Shown here one piece after another: positions 11,654 to 19,551 of a DNA stretch of 26,781 nt (position 1 is its first letter; every line of letters starts with the position of its first letter). The translations under genes were made by a program, and so were the position numbers. Below the pieces are notes generated by a model. It did not search any database. It had not been told where the DNA came from and saw nothing but the letters and a program-made list of their open reading frames with translations. The DNA is from a virus, in IMG/VR virus record IMGVR_UViG_3300008517_000125, positions 1 through 26,781 of that record; one strand, written 5' to 3'.

Positions 11654-11959
11654 ATGAAATCAACACTGCAAGCTGCTGGCATTATAACTGCCGTTTTCAT
11701 GTTAATTGCTCTAGGCATATTATGTCAGGGGTGTAACTTAGAAACTGAACTAACAGAGGATTGTGGAACAATTGAACTTGTGGAGCCCGAGGTTTGCTAT
11801 TGTCCTCCCCAAGACATCGTGGAATGGTTTTATATTCCTGGTGTTGGCTTTATACCATATCAAACCGACAAGGGCTCTTATAATGAAGTTCATCACTCTG
11901 TTGATTTGTTTAAGCTGGGTATGGGTTGTGGATTACCGTTGAAGAGTATAATAAGTTGA
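11654..11959 (+). CDS. small lipoprotein, possible spanin component
   Basis: A 101-residue protein whose N-terminal hydrophobic segment (IITAVFMLIALGILC) ends in the lipobox LCQGC, so Cys27 would be lipidated. The mature part has several cysteines and many E, D and P residues. AGGAG lies before the ATG. Its place after the lysozyme suggests an outer-membrane spanin subunit, but the usual proline-rich o-spanin pattern is not clear. Function is inferred from place. Confidence 0.55.
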   Translation: MKSTLQAAGIITAVFMLIALGILCQGCNLETELTEDCGTIELVEPEVCYCPPQDIVEWFYIPGVGFIPYQTDKGSYNEVHHSVDLFKLGMGCGLPLKSIIS

Positions 11960-12008
11960 CGGATGAAATAAATGAAGAAACCACTAAACAAATGGAGGGA
12001 AGCATATA

Positions 12009-12746
12009 ATGAGAACATATCCAACTGGATGGTTAAGACTCTTTATCCTGGGGCTGATTCTCGTGTTCCTTGGTGGCTGTGCAAGCATTCCAGTGAAGCT
12101 ACCTCCCCAAGAGATTAATCTGAATATCAAGGTCGTAGATGCTATTCAAGTTAAAGAAGAGGGCGATGTTGTAGCCAAAAGCATGATTATTCCTAACGAA
12201 GAAGGCTCCCTTTCGCATATGTCCTTTACTATTAAGGATGAAGCCTTCATTAAAATCTTTTCCGCATTAAGTGTTGGAGATGTGACGAATCTATGGAACG
12301 ACATCTGTGTGCTTAGTAAGAGTACAACCATACGCATAATAAATCTGTTCATCAATTCCCCTGGTGGTGATGCTTTCTCTGGGCTCGCTCTTGCAGATCA
12401 GATTGAGAGGGCCAAGAATGAAGGCTTCCACGTTATAGCCCATGCCTCTGGCATTGTAGCGAGTGCTGCTGTACCTATCTTTGCAGTGTGCAATGAACGT
12501 CTGGCTGCACCGGGAACGATCTTTATGGTACATGAAACCTCAATATGGAAGTGGCCAGGGCGTGAGACAGCCTCGGATATTCGTTCGCAGAATGAATTAA
12601 TGGATCTTCTCCGAGAACGGTATATCGAAAAACTGGCAAGATACAGTAACCTTGATCCTAAAGACTGGGAAGAACTAGGGAGTAAAAACACTTGGTTCAG
12701 CGCGGAAAAGGCTAAGAGCTGGGGCATGGTGGATAAAATAGAATGA
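12009..12746 (+). CDS. ClpP/crotonase-fold serine protease with lipoprotein anchor
   Basis: A 245-residue protein. Residues 1-24 form a lipoprotein signal with lipobox LGGC (Cys24). The rest is a ClpP-like domain: FINSPGGDAFSGLALADQI at about 114-132, HASGIVASAAVPIFAV at 145-160 with Ser152 as candidate nucleophile, and IFMVHET at 171-177 with His175, giving the usual Ser-to-His spacing. FSAEKAKSWGMVDKIE at the end matches the ClpP tail. The third catalytic residue is not clear. Such folds are known as capsid maturation proteases in phages, but here a lipid anchor puts it outside the cytoplasm among lysis genes. Confidence 0.8.
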   Translation: MRTYPTGWLRLFILGLILVFLGGCASIPVKLPPQEINLNIKVVDAIQVKEEGDVVAKSMIIPNEEGSLSHMSFTIKDEAFIKIFSALSVGDVTNLWNDICVLSKSTTIRIINLFINSPGGDAFSGLALADQIERAKNEGFHVIAHASGIVASAAVPIFAVCNERLAAPGTIFMVHETSIWKWPGRETASDIRSQNELMDLLRERYIEKLARYSNLDPKDWEELGSKNTWFSAEKAKSWGMVDKIE

Positions 12747-12841
12747 ACCTACCATATGCGATATTTGTAGGCTTTTTGAAAGAAACATGGCCGTTGTGGG
12801 CTATCGCGGCTGTAGTAGCCTTAATTGCAATATTAATCTAA
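12743..12841 (+). CDS. 32-residue single-pass membrane peptide
   Basis: Starts MNLPYAIFVGFLKETWPLWA and continues into IAAVVALIAILI, one long hydrophobic helix. It overlaps the stop of the protease gene (ATGA). Possibly a pinholin-like or holin-associated peptide from its place; too short to be sure. Confidence 0.45.
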   Translation: MNLPYAIFVGFLKETWPLWAIAAVVALIAILI

Positions 12842-12857
12842 AACAAGGAGTATGAAC

Positions 12858-13106
12858 ATGGAATTAGATTGGGCAAGTGTTGTAAATGCAGCATTAATTA
12901 TTGTAACCATGATTTTGGGAGCTGGATGGAAAGGTGCCAAGTCAAAGAGTAGGGAAACCGTTTCTTTGGTTAGCACTAAGGCAAATCAAGCTATTGATCT
13001 AGTAAATACTCTCATGGATGTAATTGAAGATAACAACATCAGTCCCGAAGAGGAGCAAAAAGTTGTAGGGAAGTATAGACTTTTAGTTCCCAAAAAGGAA
13101 ATATGA
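12858..13106 (+). CDS. holin-like membrane protein
   Basis: An 82-residue protein starting MELDWASVVNAALIIVT. The ATG at 12858 is chosen over 12852 because AAGGAG is then seven bases away instead of one. One hydrophobic helix at residues about 8-26 is followed by a basic patch (KGAKSKSRE) and an amphipathic helical tail. Size, one N-terminal membrane segment and place in the lysis region fit a class III-like holin or a related phage membrane protein. Confidence 0.5.
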   Translation: MELDWASVVNAALIIVTMILGAGWKGAKSKSRETVSLVSTKANQAIDLVNTLMDVIEDNNISPEEEQKVVGKYRLLVPKKEI

Positions 13107-13234
13107 TGGAAGAGAAAGAAGCGAAACTAGCAGCCCTACCAGCAGCCGGATGGGTAGCAATAAGTGTTCTCATCAAGGAGTTTTTTGCTTGGCTGAAAAG
13201 CCGTAAGAAACCTAAGAAGGAGGAGGAGAAATGA
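13103..13234 (+). CDS. small amphipathic basic protein
   Basis: A 43-residue protein starting MMEEKEAKLAALPAAG with a short hydrophobic helix (WVAISVLIKEFFAWL) and a highly charged tail (KSRKKPKKEEEK). Two ATGs follow AAGGA; the second, at 13106, has the better spacing. It overlaps both neighbours by four bases. The hydrophobic helix and lysine-rich tail recall holin ends. Confidence 0.5.
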   Translation: MMEEKEAKLAALPAAGWVAISVLIKEFFAWLKSRKKPKKEEEK

Positions 13235-13905
13235 AAAATATGATTTTGGGCTTCTTATCTGAAGCCACGAGAAGATGCAACAATAGTCATGTGTTGCTGA
13301 GATCATTTGGAGTTTATGGGCGGGATAGTTTCACTGTTTTCTTTTGGCGATTCTATCGAAGGCTAGAAATGAAAAGACTTAGCATTATCCTAGTTTTACT
13401 GGCATTTGCCTTGACATTAGGTTGTGCTTCTATGGGCATGCAGTTCAAGGCACCTGACCTTGGCAAAGCAATCACAGGCTCAGGCCCTCGCTTGGTCGGG
13501 TTCTTTGTGGGTAAGGAAAATCCTGAACTTGCAGACAAGATCATTAAATACTGTGATTTATTAGCTGGTAAAGATGAACCTGTGGACTTCAAAGCCAAAC
13601 TGGATGAAGGCATAGACTGGCTTTTAAATCAGTATCTTGATGAACCTTATATTGTCATGGAGCTTGAGAACCTTTTGCCAGACATCGAAATCCAGACCAC
13701 AGAGATACCCACCCCGGCCTGGATGGATAAAGTGAAGCCGATGATAGAGAATTTTAAGATAGGCGTTAACTTTGGGTCTGCTTCTGTGACTACTTCAGAC
13801 CAAGGCTTTATCCAACGCTATTGCGAAATCTACGAGGCCAATTATCTCAAGTTTCTTCTTAGTAGGGGATTCCCGAACGATATCATAATTAAATTAGAGG
13901 AATAA
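13231..13905 (+). CDS. lipoprotein of lysis region, two possible starts
   Basis: The open frame has a very strong site (GGAGGAGGAG) before the ATG at 13231, but a lipoprotein signal begins only at the internal ATG at 13369 (MKRLSIILVLLAFALTLGC, lipobox LTLGC). From 13369 the protein is 178 residues with a helical C-terminal domain. With the first start, a 46-residue basic N-terminal extension would precede the signal. Either the strong site serves a separate short peptide, or two products are made. Unknown function; the gene directly precedes TerL. Confidence 0.6.
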   Translation: MKNMILGFLSEATRRCNNSHVLLRSFGVYGRDSFTVFFWRFYRRLEMKRLSIILVLLAFALTLGCASMGMQFKAPDLGKAITGSGPRLVGFFVGKENPELADKIIKYCDLLAGKDEPVDFKAKLDEGIDWLLNQYLDEPYIVMELENLLPDIEIQTTEIPTPAWMDKVKPMIENFKIGVNFGSASVTTSDQGFIQRYCEIYEANYLKFLLSRGFPNDIIIKLEE

Positions 13906-13908
13906 CTA

Positions 13909-15372
13909 TTGGGCTTAAAAGAACTCAAAGAAATTGAAATAAAGAAGCTTGAAATGCTCAAACAGATGAATGAGTATCGGGCGAATAATAAGATTGAGTT
14001 CTTTTGTCATCCCAATAAACCAAGACCTAACCCAATTCAAAAGGAACTCTTGGATGCGTGGGAACAATTTCAATATAAAACCTTTACGATTACAGGTGGA
14101 AACCGGATAGGCAAAACATCGATTCTTTCTATTATTGCTTTTTCTGTTATGTTTGGCGAATTTCCTTGGAATCATGAAAAAATTCATTTTCCGCACAGTG
14201 AACCAAGAAAGATACGATATGTCGGACAGGATTGGCACAATCAGATAAAAGCTGTCGTGATTCCAGAATTAAAGAAATGGTGGCCGATGAGTAGTTCCTT
14301 TTACAAACCACCGAAATTATCAGGAAACGGAATTATTCCCGATACTACCTGGCTGGATGTAAAAACTGGAAGTACCCTTGAGATAATGAGCAATAAGCAG
14401 GAACCGGCTGTATTTGAGGGATGGAGTGGTGATTTGCTTATCTATGATGAACCTCCGCGAAGAGAGATATATATTGCCAATGCCCGAGGTCTTGTAGATA
14501 GGCAGGGTAGAGAGCTTTTTGGCTGTACCTTGCTCAAAGAAGCTTGGATACACAGAGACGTTATAAATAAAAAAAATGAGGATGGCACACCTGATAGGAG
14601 CGTCTTTAGCGTAGATGGCGATATTTACGTTAATGTCGGGTATGGCATCACAGAAGAAGGCGTAGACGATTTTAAAAACAAACTGAATGCAGATGAGACC
14701 GATGCCCGAATTAAGGGTATACCTGGTTATATGAGCGGACTTGTCTTGCCAACTTATAGCAGGAAACTACATCTCAAAACTCGCTTTCAGGTGCCTCTTG
14801 ACTGGATTGTGGATATAGCGATTGATGTGCATCCCAGAGAGAATCAGGCCATTCTTTTTCTGGCTACTGCCCCCGATAATAGGCGATATCTTGTAAACGA
14901 GATATGGGAGCATGGGGACGGAACCTGGATTGGGGAACAGATTGTCAGATGTATTTCACAAAATGCCTACCGGATGGGAACGATAATCTGTGATCCACTT
15001 GCAAAAGGCGACAGAAACGAAGAGAATACCACATTCGACAAGATAGAGCGTGTTTTGATGAGGCATGGATATATCCTTGAGACAGCAAGCAAGGATAAGG
15101 CCTCTGGCATACTTGAGATCAAGAATCACCTTATCGGACCGAACAAGGAGCCCTCTTTGTTCTTTTTTGATGATCTCAAAAGAACGATTTATGAGATTGA
15201 GGGTTGGATGTATGATGAGGATACGCAAAAGCCACAGGACAAGGATGATCATTTCATGGAAAATCTTTATCGCCTACTTCTTTTGAACACGCAATATACA
15301 GAACCAGAAGAAGATGGTTATGAAGAATCTTCTTATGCAATGGGAGGCAGAGATGCGCAGACCGGTTACTAA
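13909..15372 (+). CDS. terL: terminase large subunit (TerL)
   Basis: A 487-residue packaging motor. It pumps DNA into the prohead with its ATPase domain and cuts it with its nuclease domain. The Walker A-like motif is GGNRIGKT (63-70), Walker B is DLLIYDE (175-181). The nuclease domain carries Asp306 (AIDVHP), Asp362 (CDPLAKGD) and the DKDDHF cluster at 444-449, in the order expected for the RNase H-like fold. The start is TTG with GAGGAA before it, and no in-frame ATG has a better site. It heads the head-morphogenesis genes. Confidence 0.9.
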   Translation: MGLKELKEIEIKKLEMLKQMNEYRANNKIEFFCHPNKPRPNPIQKELLDAWEQFQYKTFTITGGNRIGKTSILSIIAFSVMFGEFPWNHEKIHFPHSEPRKIRYVGQDWHNQIKAVVIPELKKWWPMSSSFYKPPKLSGNGIIPDTTWLDVKTGSTLEIMSNKQEPAVFEGWSGDLLIYDEPPRREIYIANARGLVDRQGRELFGCTLLKEAWIHRDVINKKNEDGTPDRSVFSVDGDIYVNVGYGITEEGVDDFKNKLNADETDARIKGIPGYMSGLVLPTYSRKLHLKTRFQVPLDWIVDIAIDVHPRENQAILFLATAPDNRRYLVNEIWEHGDGTWIGEQIVRCISQNAYRMGTIICDPLAKGDRNEENTTFDKIERVLMRHGYILETASKDKASGILEIKNHLIGPNKEPSLFFFDDLKRTIYEIEGWMYDEDTQKPQDKDDHFMENLYRLLLLNTQYTEPEEDGYEESSYAMGGRDAQTGY

Positions 15373-15532
15373 TAAAAAGTATGGCGAAAACCTTATAAAA
15401 CTAGAAGAAGGTTATTATAGCCTTTCAGATATAAAAGATATTCTTTTAAAATTGAAGTTAGCCAATAAAGAACGAAAAAGAATGTTAGAGAAATCAATGA
15501 AAAAAACAAATGGAAAATCAGATGCCAGATGA
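15353..15532 (+). CDS. 59-residue basic protein between terL and portal
   Basis: Starts MRRPVTNKKYGENLIKLEEG; the ATG at 15353 is chosen because GGGAGG lies five bases before it, whereas the ATG at 15314 lacks one. It overlaps the ends of both neighbours. The protein is a lysine-rich helix-forming polypeptide. Unknown function. Confidence 0.55.
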   Translation: MRRPVTNKKYGENLIKLEEGYYSLSDIKDILLKLKLANKERKRMLEKSMKKTNGKSDAR

Positions 15533-17417
15533 TATTAAAACCAAACTCGATATTTTCTTAGCTTCCAACAACATAGCGGAAACCCTGGATGAAGAGATCT
15601 TGAACAAAATAGGCTCTAAAGTCGTGGAGGATTACGAGAAGGATGAGACAAGCCGGGAAGAATGGAAAGAACGAAATATAGAGATCATAAAACTCGCCAA
15701 TCAGACCCTTGAGCAGAAAAATGAGCCGTTTGATAATGCGGCGAACATAAAGTATCCCCTTCTGTCGATTGCAGCTATACAATTCTCCGCGCGCGCATAT
15801 CCGGCCATAGTCAAAGGCAGAAACATAGTTAAGGGCAAAGTTACCGGCAAGGATGAGGGAGGCCAGAAAGCTGCCAGGTCGCAACGTATAAGTACCCATA
15901 TGAATTATCAGCTTTTAGAAGAAATGGAAGAATGGGAAGATCAAATGGACAGGCTCCTGACAGTTCTTCCTATTGAGGGCTGTGAGTTCAAGAAAACATA
16001 TTTTGATCCGGCGCTTGGTCGGAATGTATCAGAATTGGTGAGGCCTGATGATCTGGTCGTGAACTACAAGGCAAAAAGCCTAGAGCCAAGGGCAACACAT
16101 AAGTTATTCCTGACAAAGAACGAGTATGTTGAAAGAGTAAGGGCAGGAATGTATTTGGACATTGAGAATCTTGATATACCTGCCGCAAGTGAGAATGAGC
16201 CCAATCCCGATGAAGATACTCCCCATCTTTTCCTTGAGCAACACAGATATTGGGATCTGGATGATGATGATTACAAGGAACCCTATATTTGCACTGTCCA
16301 TAATGATACCAAAAAGGTTGTCCGGGTTCTTGCGCGATATGATAGCGATGGCATAAAGATCAACAGAAAAGGCAAGATATATAGGATAGGGCCAGTTCAA
16401 TATTTCACAAAATATGCCATGATACCTGCCTTTGATGGTGGATTTTATGAGATGGGATTTGGATCCCTTGCAAGCCCGATAAACAAAACCATCAATACCA
16501 CGATCAATCAGATGCTCGATGCAGGGACGATTGATAATTATGGCGGTGGATTTTTAGGGAAAGGCGTAAGTCTGGTTAAGGGTGGAGGCGGAGGTGTAGT
16601 AAAATTCAAACTAAATGAATGGATACACATAAACTATTCGGGCGATGACATAAGAAAATCTGTTTTGCCAAGACCCAGAATTGAACCCTCACAGGTTCTT
16701 TTTATGCTTCTGGGCATGATGACTGAAGCCGGGGAAAGACTTGTTAGCGTCACAGAATCTCTCGCTGGCGAAAATCCACCCAAAGGCACACCCGCGACAA
16801 CGACCATCAATTTAATCAAGCAAGGCCTGAAAGTTTTCTCGGCCGTCTACAAACGAACTCATAGATCCTTAAAGAGTGAATTTAAGAAACTGTACCGGTT
16901 GAACAGAATTTTCCTCGATGATATTGCTTATTTCACGGTTTTGGATCAAACTAAAGCTATTGCAAAAAAGGATTATGAAGAGAAGGATTGTGATGTTCAG
17001 CCTGTGAGCAATCCCGAAGAAGTATCCGATGCTGAAAAAGCGATGAAAGCTGAGGCCTTAATGCAATTCTTAGGAAAGGGTGTGTATAACGATGAGGTCA
17101 TCAAAAGACGTTTTCTTGAAGCCTTGGATATCTCTGATACTGAAGAATTGATGGAAGTGGGAGAAGCACCTCCGGACCCGAAGATAGTGCTCGAACAACA
17201 AAAGTTGCAGCTTGAGGGACAAAAATTCCAGCTCGATTTAGTGAAATCGCATTATGAGATGGTTAAACTCCAGGCAGATACGATCAAATCATTGGCAGAG
17301 GCAGAGGCGAAGGAAGCCGGACCCCAACTTGAGATTTACAAGGCTCAGATGACTGCTTTAACTACACAAATGAGCAATATGAATAAACCTACAGAGGAAG
17401 GAACAAAAAATGAGTAA
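15510..17417 (+). CDS. portal protein
   Basis: A 635-residue protein that forms the dodecameric ring through which DNA enters the head. Its place directly after terL, its length, and segments such as EEWKERNIEIIKLANQTLEQ, KYPLLSIAAIQFSARAYPAI, GCEFKKTYFDP and the NKTINTTINQMLDAG helix fit the P22-like (SPP1/P22 fold) portal family. The last 90 residues (KIVLEQQKLQLEGQKFQLDL..) form a long coiled coil, in the position of the P22 barrel. An ATG at 15522 is an alternative start. Confidence 0.85.
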   Translation: MENQMPDDIKTKLDIFLASNNIAETLDEEILNKIGSKVVEDYEKDETSREEWKERNIEIIKLANQTLEQKNEPFDNAANIKYPLLSIAAIQFSARAYPAIVKGRNIVKGKVTGKDEGGQKAARSQRISTHMNYQLLEEMEEWEDQMDRLLTVLPIEGCEFKKTYFDPALGRNVSELVRPDDLVVNYKAKSLEPRATHKLFLTKNEYVERVRAGMYLDIENLDIPAASENEPNPDEDTPHLFLEQHRYWDLDDDDYKEPYICTVHNDTKKVVRVLARYDSDGIKINRKGKIYRIGPVQYFTKYAMIPAFDGGFYEMGFGSLASPINKTINTTINQMLDAGTIDNYGGGFLGKGVSLVKGGGGGVVKFKLNEWIHINYSGDDIRKSVLPRPRIEPSQVLFMLLGMMTEAGERLVSVTESLAGENPPKGTPATTTINLIKQGLKVFSAVYKRTHRSLKSEFKKLYRLNRIFLDDIAYFTVLDQTKAIAKKDYEEKDCDVQPVSNPEEVSDAEKAMKAEALMQFLGKGVYNDEVIKRRFLEALDISDTEELMEVGEAPPDPKIVLEQQKLQLEGQKFQLDLVKSHYEMVKLQADTIKSLAEAEAKEAGPQLEIYKAQMTALTTQMSNMNKPTEEGTKNE

Positions 17418-17559
17418 TTATAATGTAGATCGCGAAATTATACAGGATCTTATTGCATGGTTGCTCAGCCATGAAAGTGATATAGCATATGAGATAAACG
17501 ATTTTGGAGACCTACAAACTATTTTTAAAGCATTGATTGGTAGAAAGGCAAAAAAGTGA
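17410..17559 (+). CDS. 49-residue protein after portal, unknown
   Basis: Starts MSNYNVDREIIQDLIAW after GAAGGAAC. It overlaps the portal end and the next GTG start. Helical and acidic with a basic tail (GRKAKK). Unknown function. Confidence 0.55.
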   Translation: MSNYNVDREIIQDLIAWLLSHESDIAYEINDFGDLQTIFKALIGRKAKK

Positions 17560-18011
17560 AAATCACAAGATACGAAAAAATGGAAGGTGAAATTTTACCC
17601 CCCTGGTATTATGGGTTGGCTTATTATCAATGGGAAGCTGATATTGCAATATTTTATCCGATTCCATTGAATTATTTTGTGAAAATTGGGATTACAATTA
17701 ATCATATTTGGAATAAATTTCGGTCTCGTCCAAGTTGGTTCGATAAGCAAATAATGAAAGCAAGAGGTGATATTACTAGATATTGGCTTGATAGAATAGA
17801 GCAAGAGAGAACTGAACAAGCAAAATATGAACACATTCGTTATGGTCCTATTTTTAAAAGAGAAGGAAACGGATTTATCTTTTCGCATATAGGAAGCATG
17901 ACAGATAAAGAAGTTCAAGTATGTGATGAAGCTATAGCGTTTCTTAGTAAGAACCTTAATAATGCCTTTGAGAAAGGAAAACAAAATGAACGATCAACTA
18001 AAAGACAATGA
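17556..18011 (+). CDS. 151-residue protein, unknown
   Basis: Begins with GTG (MKITRYEKMEGEILPPWYYG), with AAAGG upstream and a four-base overlap with the previous gene. The first half is aromatic (WYYGLAYYQWEADIAIFYPI) and may contact a membrane or form a hydrophobic core; the second half is helical and charged. No known domain recognised. Confidence 0.55.
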   Translation: MKITRYEKMEGEILPPWYYGLAYYQWEADIAIFYPIPLNYFVKIGITINHIWNKFRSRPSWFDKQIMKARGDITRYWLDRIEQERTEQAKYEHIRYGPIFKREGNGFIFSHIGSMTDKEVQVCDEAIAFLSKNLNNAFEKGKQNERSTKRQ

Positions 18012-18315
18012 GATATTCATGGAACAACCGGATTCTTGTAAAGTCTGTGGATGGAAGCCAATTGTGGCGAATAACGAGAATCAGGAAATTAGCATCAGCA
18101 ATTCTTGGCTGGTTATGCCTATTCCCAATTCTCCCATATGGCTTTTTGTCTGCCCAAAGTGCAATGTGGTGATGACTAATAAGAATTGTGTTGAAAATGC
18201 AGAAAAACTACAGAAATTGAAGGAAACAAGATCCCCGATTCTTAAACCATCGGATGTCATTAAACCAGTCCCGACTCTCATATTACCAGGCAAAGGGCAT
18301 ATAGGAAGGAATTGA
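17986..18315 (+). CDS. zinc-ribbon protein
   Basis: A 109-residue protein starting MNDQLKDNEIFMEQPDSC; AAAGGA lies seven bases before this ATG, so the start at 17962 is rejected. Two CxxC knuckles (CKVC, residues about 18-21, and CPKC, about 56-59) form a zinc ribbon, and a proline-rich tail follows. Function unknown. Confidence 0.6.
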   Translation: MNDQLKDNEIFMEQPDSCKVCGWKPIVANNENQEISISNSWLVMPIPNSPIWLFVCPKCNVVMTNKNCVENAEKLQKLKETRSPILKPSDVIKPVPTLILPGKGHIGRN

Positions 18316-18317
18316 GA

Positions 18318-18560
18318 ATGGCTGAAAAAGATATTATCGAACGCTTGGATAAAATCATTGAATTGCTTGAAATACGAAATTCTATTTCAACAGCTCAAAC
18401 CCAATTAAAAAAGGGCACTATTTATTTTAATACGGATGAAGTGTTTAAACCAGCTACAGATAATACAGCGAACGATGAGAGAATATGTAACTGTGGCAAT
18501 CACAAGCATGGTGAAGATACTGGTGCTTGGTGGTGTCCTATACATGGGCATATTTTTTAA
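18318..18560 (+). CDS. small zinc-binding protein
   Basis: An 80-residue protein starting MAEKDIIERLDKIIELLE. AAGGAA lies before the ATG. An N-terminal coiled-coil helix is followed by a C-terminal metal site with CNCGNHKHGED and WWCPIHGH. Unknown function. Confidence 0.55.
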   Translation: MAEKDIIERLDKIIELLEIRNSISTAQTQLKKGTIYFNTDEVFKPATDNTANDERICNCGNHKHGEDTGAWWCPIHGHIF

Positions 18561-18577
18561 TGATGTAAGGAGCATAA

Positions 18578-18790
18578 ATGGACAAAGAACACTTTCTCGG
18601 ATGGCGCCAAGACCCTATGACGATAGAGGTCTTTAAGCGATTAGAAAAGAGAATCACGGAGATTGAGGAGGTGCTTGGCAGCGGGGGAACTCTCAATCAT
18701 TCATCGGCGATAGAAACACTTGCGAACACTTCAGAACAGGTAGGGATAATTGCAGGTATAAGGGAAATCTTTGATCTGGTGATAGAATGA
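18578..18790 (+). CDS. 70-residue protein, unknown
   Basis: Starts MDKEHFLGWRQDPMTIEVFK after TAAGGAGCATAA. Helical, with a glycine turn (GSGGTLNHSS). The WRQDPMT.. F start recalls small head-region proteins of phages. Overlaps the next gene by four bases. Confidence 0.55.
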   Translation: MDKEHFLGWRQDPMTIEVFKRLEKRITEIEEVLGSGGTLNHSSAIETLANTSEQVGIIAGIREIFDLVIE

Positions 18791-18996
18791 TTGACCTAAA
18801 CAGAATTTGTTATAACTGTAAAAAGACAATAGTGGTTGGTGCAGATTTGTATTATCAAATAGATATTTCTTTCAAAGGCTTTTATGGGCATAATATTTCG
18901 CGGGGCAAACTAGAAGAAAAACACGCCGCATTTTGCCAGAATTGCGGTAAGGGAGCCGAGAAACTGTTTGATAGAATTAAAATCCCTAAGAAATAA
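18787..18996 (+). CDS. 69-residue zinc-ribbon protein
   Basis: Starts MIDLNRICYNCKKTIVVG; CYNC and CQNC knuckles about 43 residues apart form a zinc ribbon. Its stop is followed by the promoter at 18998. Unknown function. Confidence 0.6.
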   Translation: MIDLNRICYNCKKTIVVGADLYYQIDISFKGFYGHNISRGKLEEKHAAFCQNCGKGAEKLFDRIKIPKK

Positions 18997-18997
18997 T

Positions 18998-19027
18998 TTG
19001 ACAAACGCTATTTAAATAATTTACCCT
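18998..19027 (+). promoter_or_regulatory. rightward promoter (TACCCT type)
   Basis: TTGACA (18998-19003), 18 bp, TACCCT (19022-19027). Shares TAATTTACCCTAT and the 18-bp spacer with the promoter at 9001. Transcription would start near 19034. Confidence 0.65.
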
Positions 19028-19033
19028 ATATGG

Positions 19034-19212
19034 AATATCAGACAATACAAGTAATTAGAGCATTCATCAGATCGCTAAGACAGTTAGCGGCTCTGTTGGA
19101 AAAAGCTCTAAAAGGGGAGAAAGTATGAGATAGAGTAACTAACATTTTGTAAGATCCACCTAACCACGGAACTAGCCCTCGTTAGATTCATTTCTAACGG
19201 GGGCTTTTTTAT
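19034..19212 (+). ncRNA. self-contained non-coding RNA with own promoter and terminator
   Basis: Starts at the promoter above and ends at the terminator 19174-19210. Inside, TTAGAGC/GCTCTAA (19055-19061 with 19105-19111) closes around a CGCTAA-GACAG-TTAGCG hairpin; GCTCT at 19091-19095 is an alternative partner. A two-codon frame ATG-AGA-TAG at 19125-19133 follows GGGGAG with five bases spacing. Three CTAAC segments could pair with GTTAG at 19181-19185, so it could also act as an attenuator for the GroES gene. Confidence 0.6.
19174..19210 (+). terminator. intrinsic terminator
   Basis: AGCCCTCGTTAG and CTAACGGGGGCT form a 12-bp stem with one U-G pair and an 8-base loop, directly followed by TTTTTT and ATTTT. 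The best intrinsic terminator in the window. Confidence 0.9.
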
Positions 19213-19237
19213 TTTAACGAGAAAGAAGGAGATAGAG

Positions 19238-19549
19238 ATGCAAAACGAGTCAGAGATAGATCCGATAGAATATAAGGTTTTGGTTCTACTGGATAAGGTT
19301 GAGGAAACGACAGAAGGGGGAATTTATTTCCCCGAACAAACCAGAGAGAGAGAAGAATGGGCTTCACAGAGAGGAACACTCATAGCACTTGGCGGAAACG
19401 CCTTTGACGATGTTAAGGAGCCCATACCCAAACCAGGAGATAGGGTATATGTCGCCAGATACGCAGGAAGCAATGTAGATGGCAAGGATGGAAAAACATA
19501 CCAGCTCATGAACGACAAAGAGTTGAGTGCAATCATAAGGGAGGAATGA
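19238..19549 (+). CDS. phage GroES-like co-chaperonin
   Basis: A 103-residue Cpn10 homologue. YKVLVLLDKVEETTEGGIYFPE fits the first strands of GroES (with the GG of the mobile loop region), and GTLIALGGNAF, PGDRVYVARYAGSNVD and YQLMNDKELSAII fit the later strands and C-terminus. It would replace host GroES with GroEL during folding of capsid proteins, as T4 gp31 does. AGAAGGAGATAGAG precedes the ATG. It stands directly after the terminator at 19174, before the scaffold gene. Confidence 0.85.
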   Translation: MQNESEIDPIEYKVLVLLDKVEETTEGGIYFPEQTREREEWASQRGTLIALGGNAFDDVKEPIPKPGDRVYVARYAGSNVDGKDGKTYQLMNDKELSAIIREE

Positions 19550-19551
19550 AA

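Noticed and set aside
11972-12118. 48-codon frame (MKKPLNKWREAYNENISNW..) overlapping the start of the ClpP-like gene, like an Rz/Rz1 overlap
   Set aside because: Weak ribosome binding site, no lipobox or proline-rich o-spanin pattern, and it is explained by the signal-peptide codons of the other frame.
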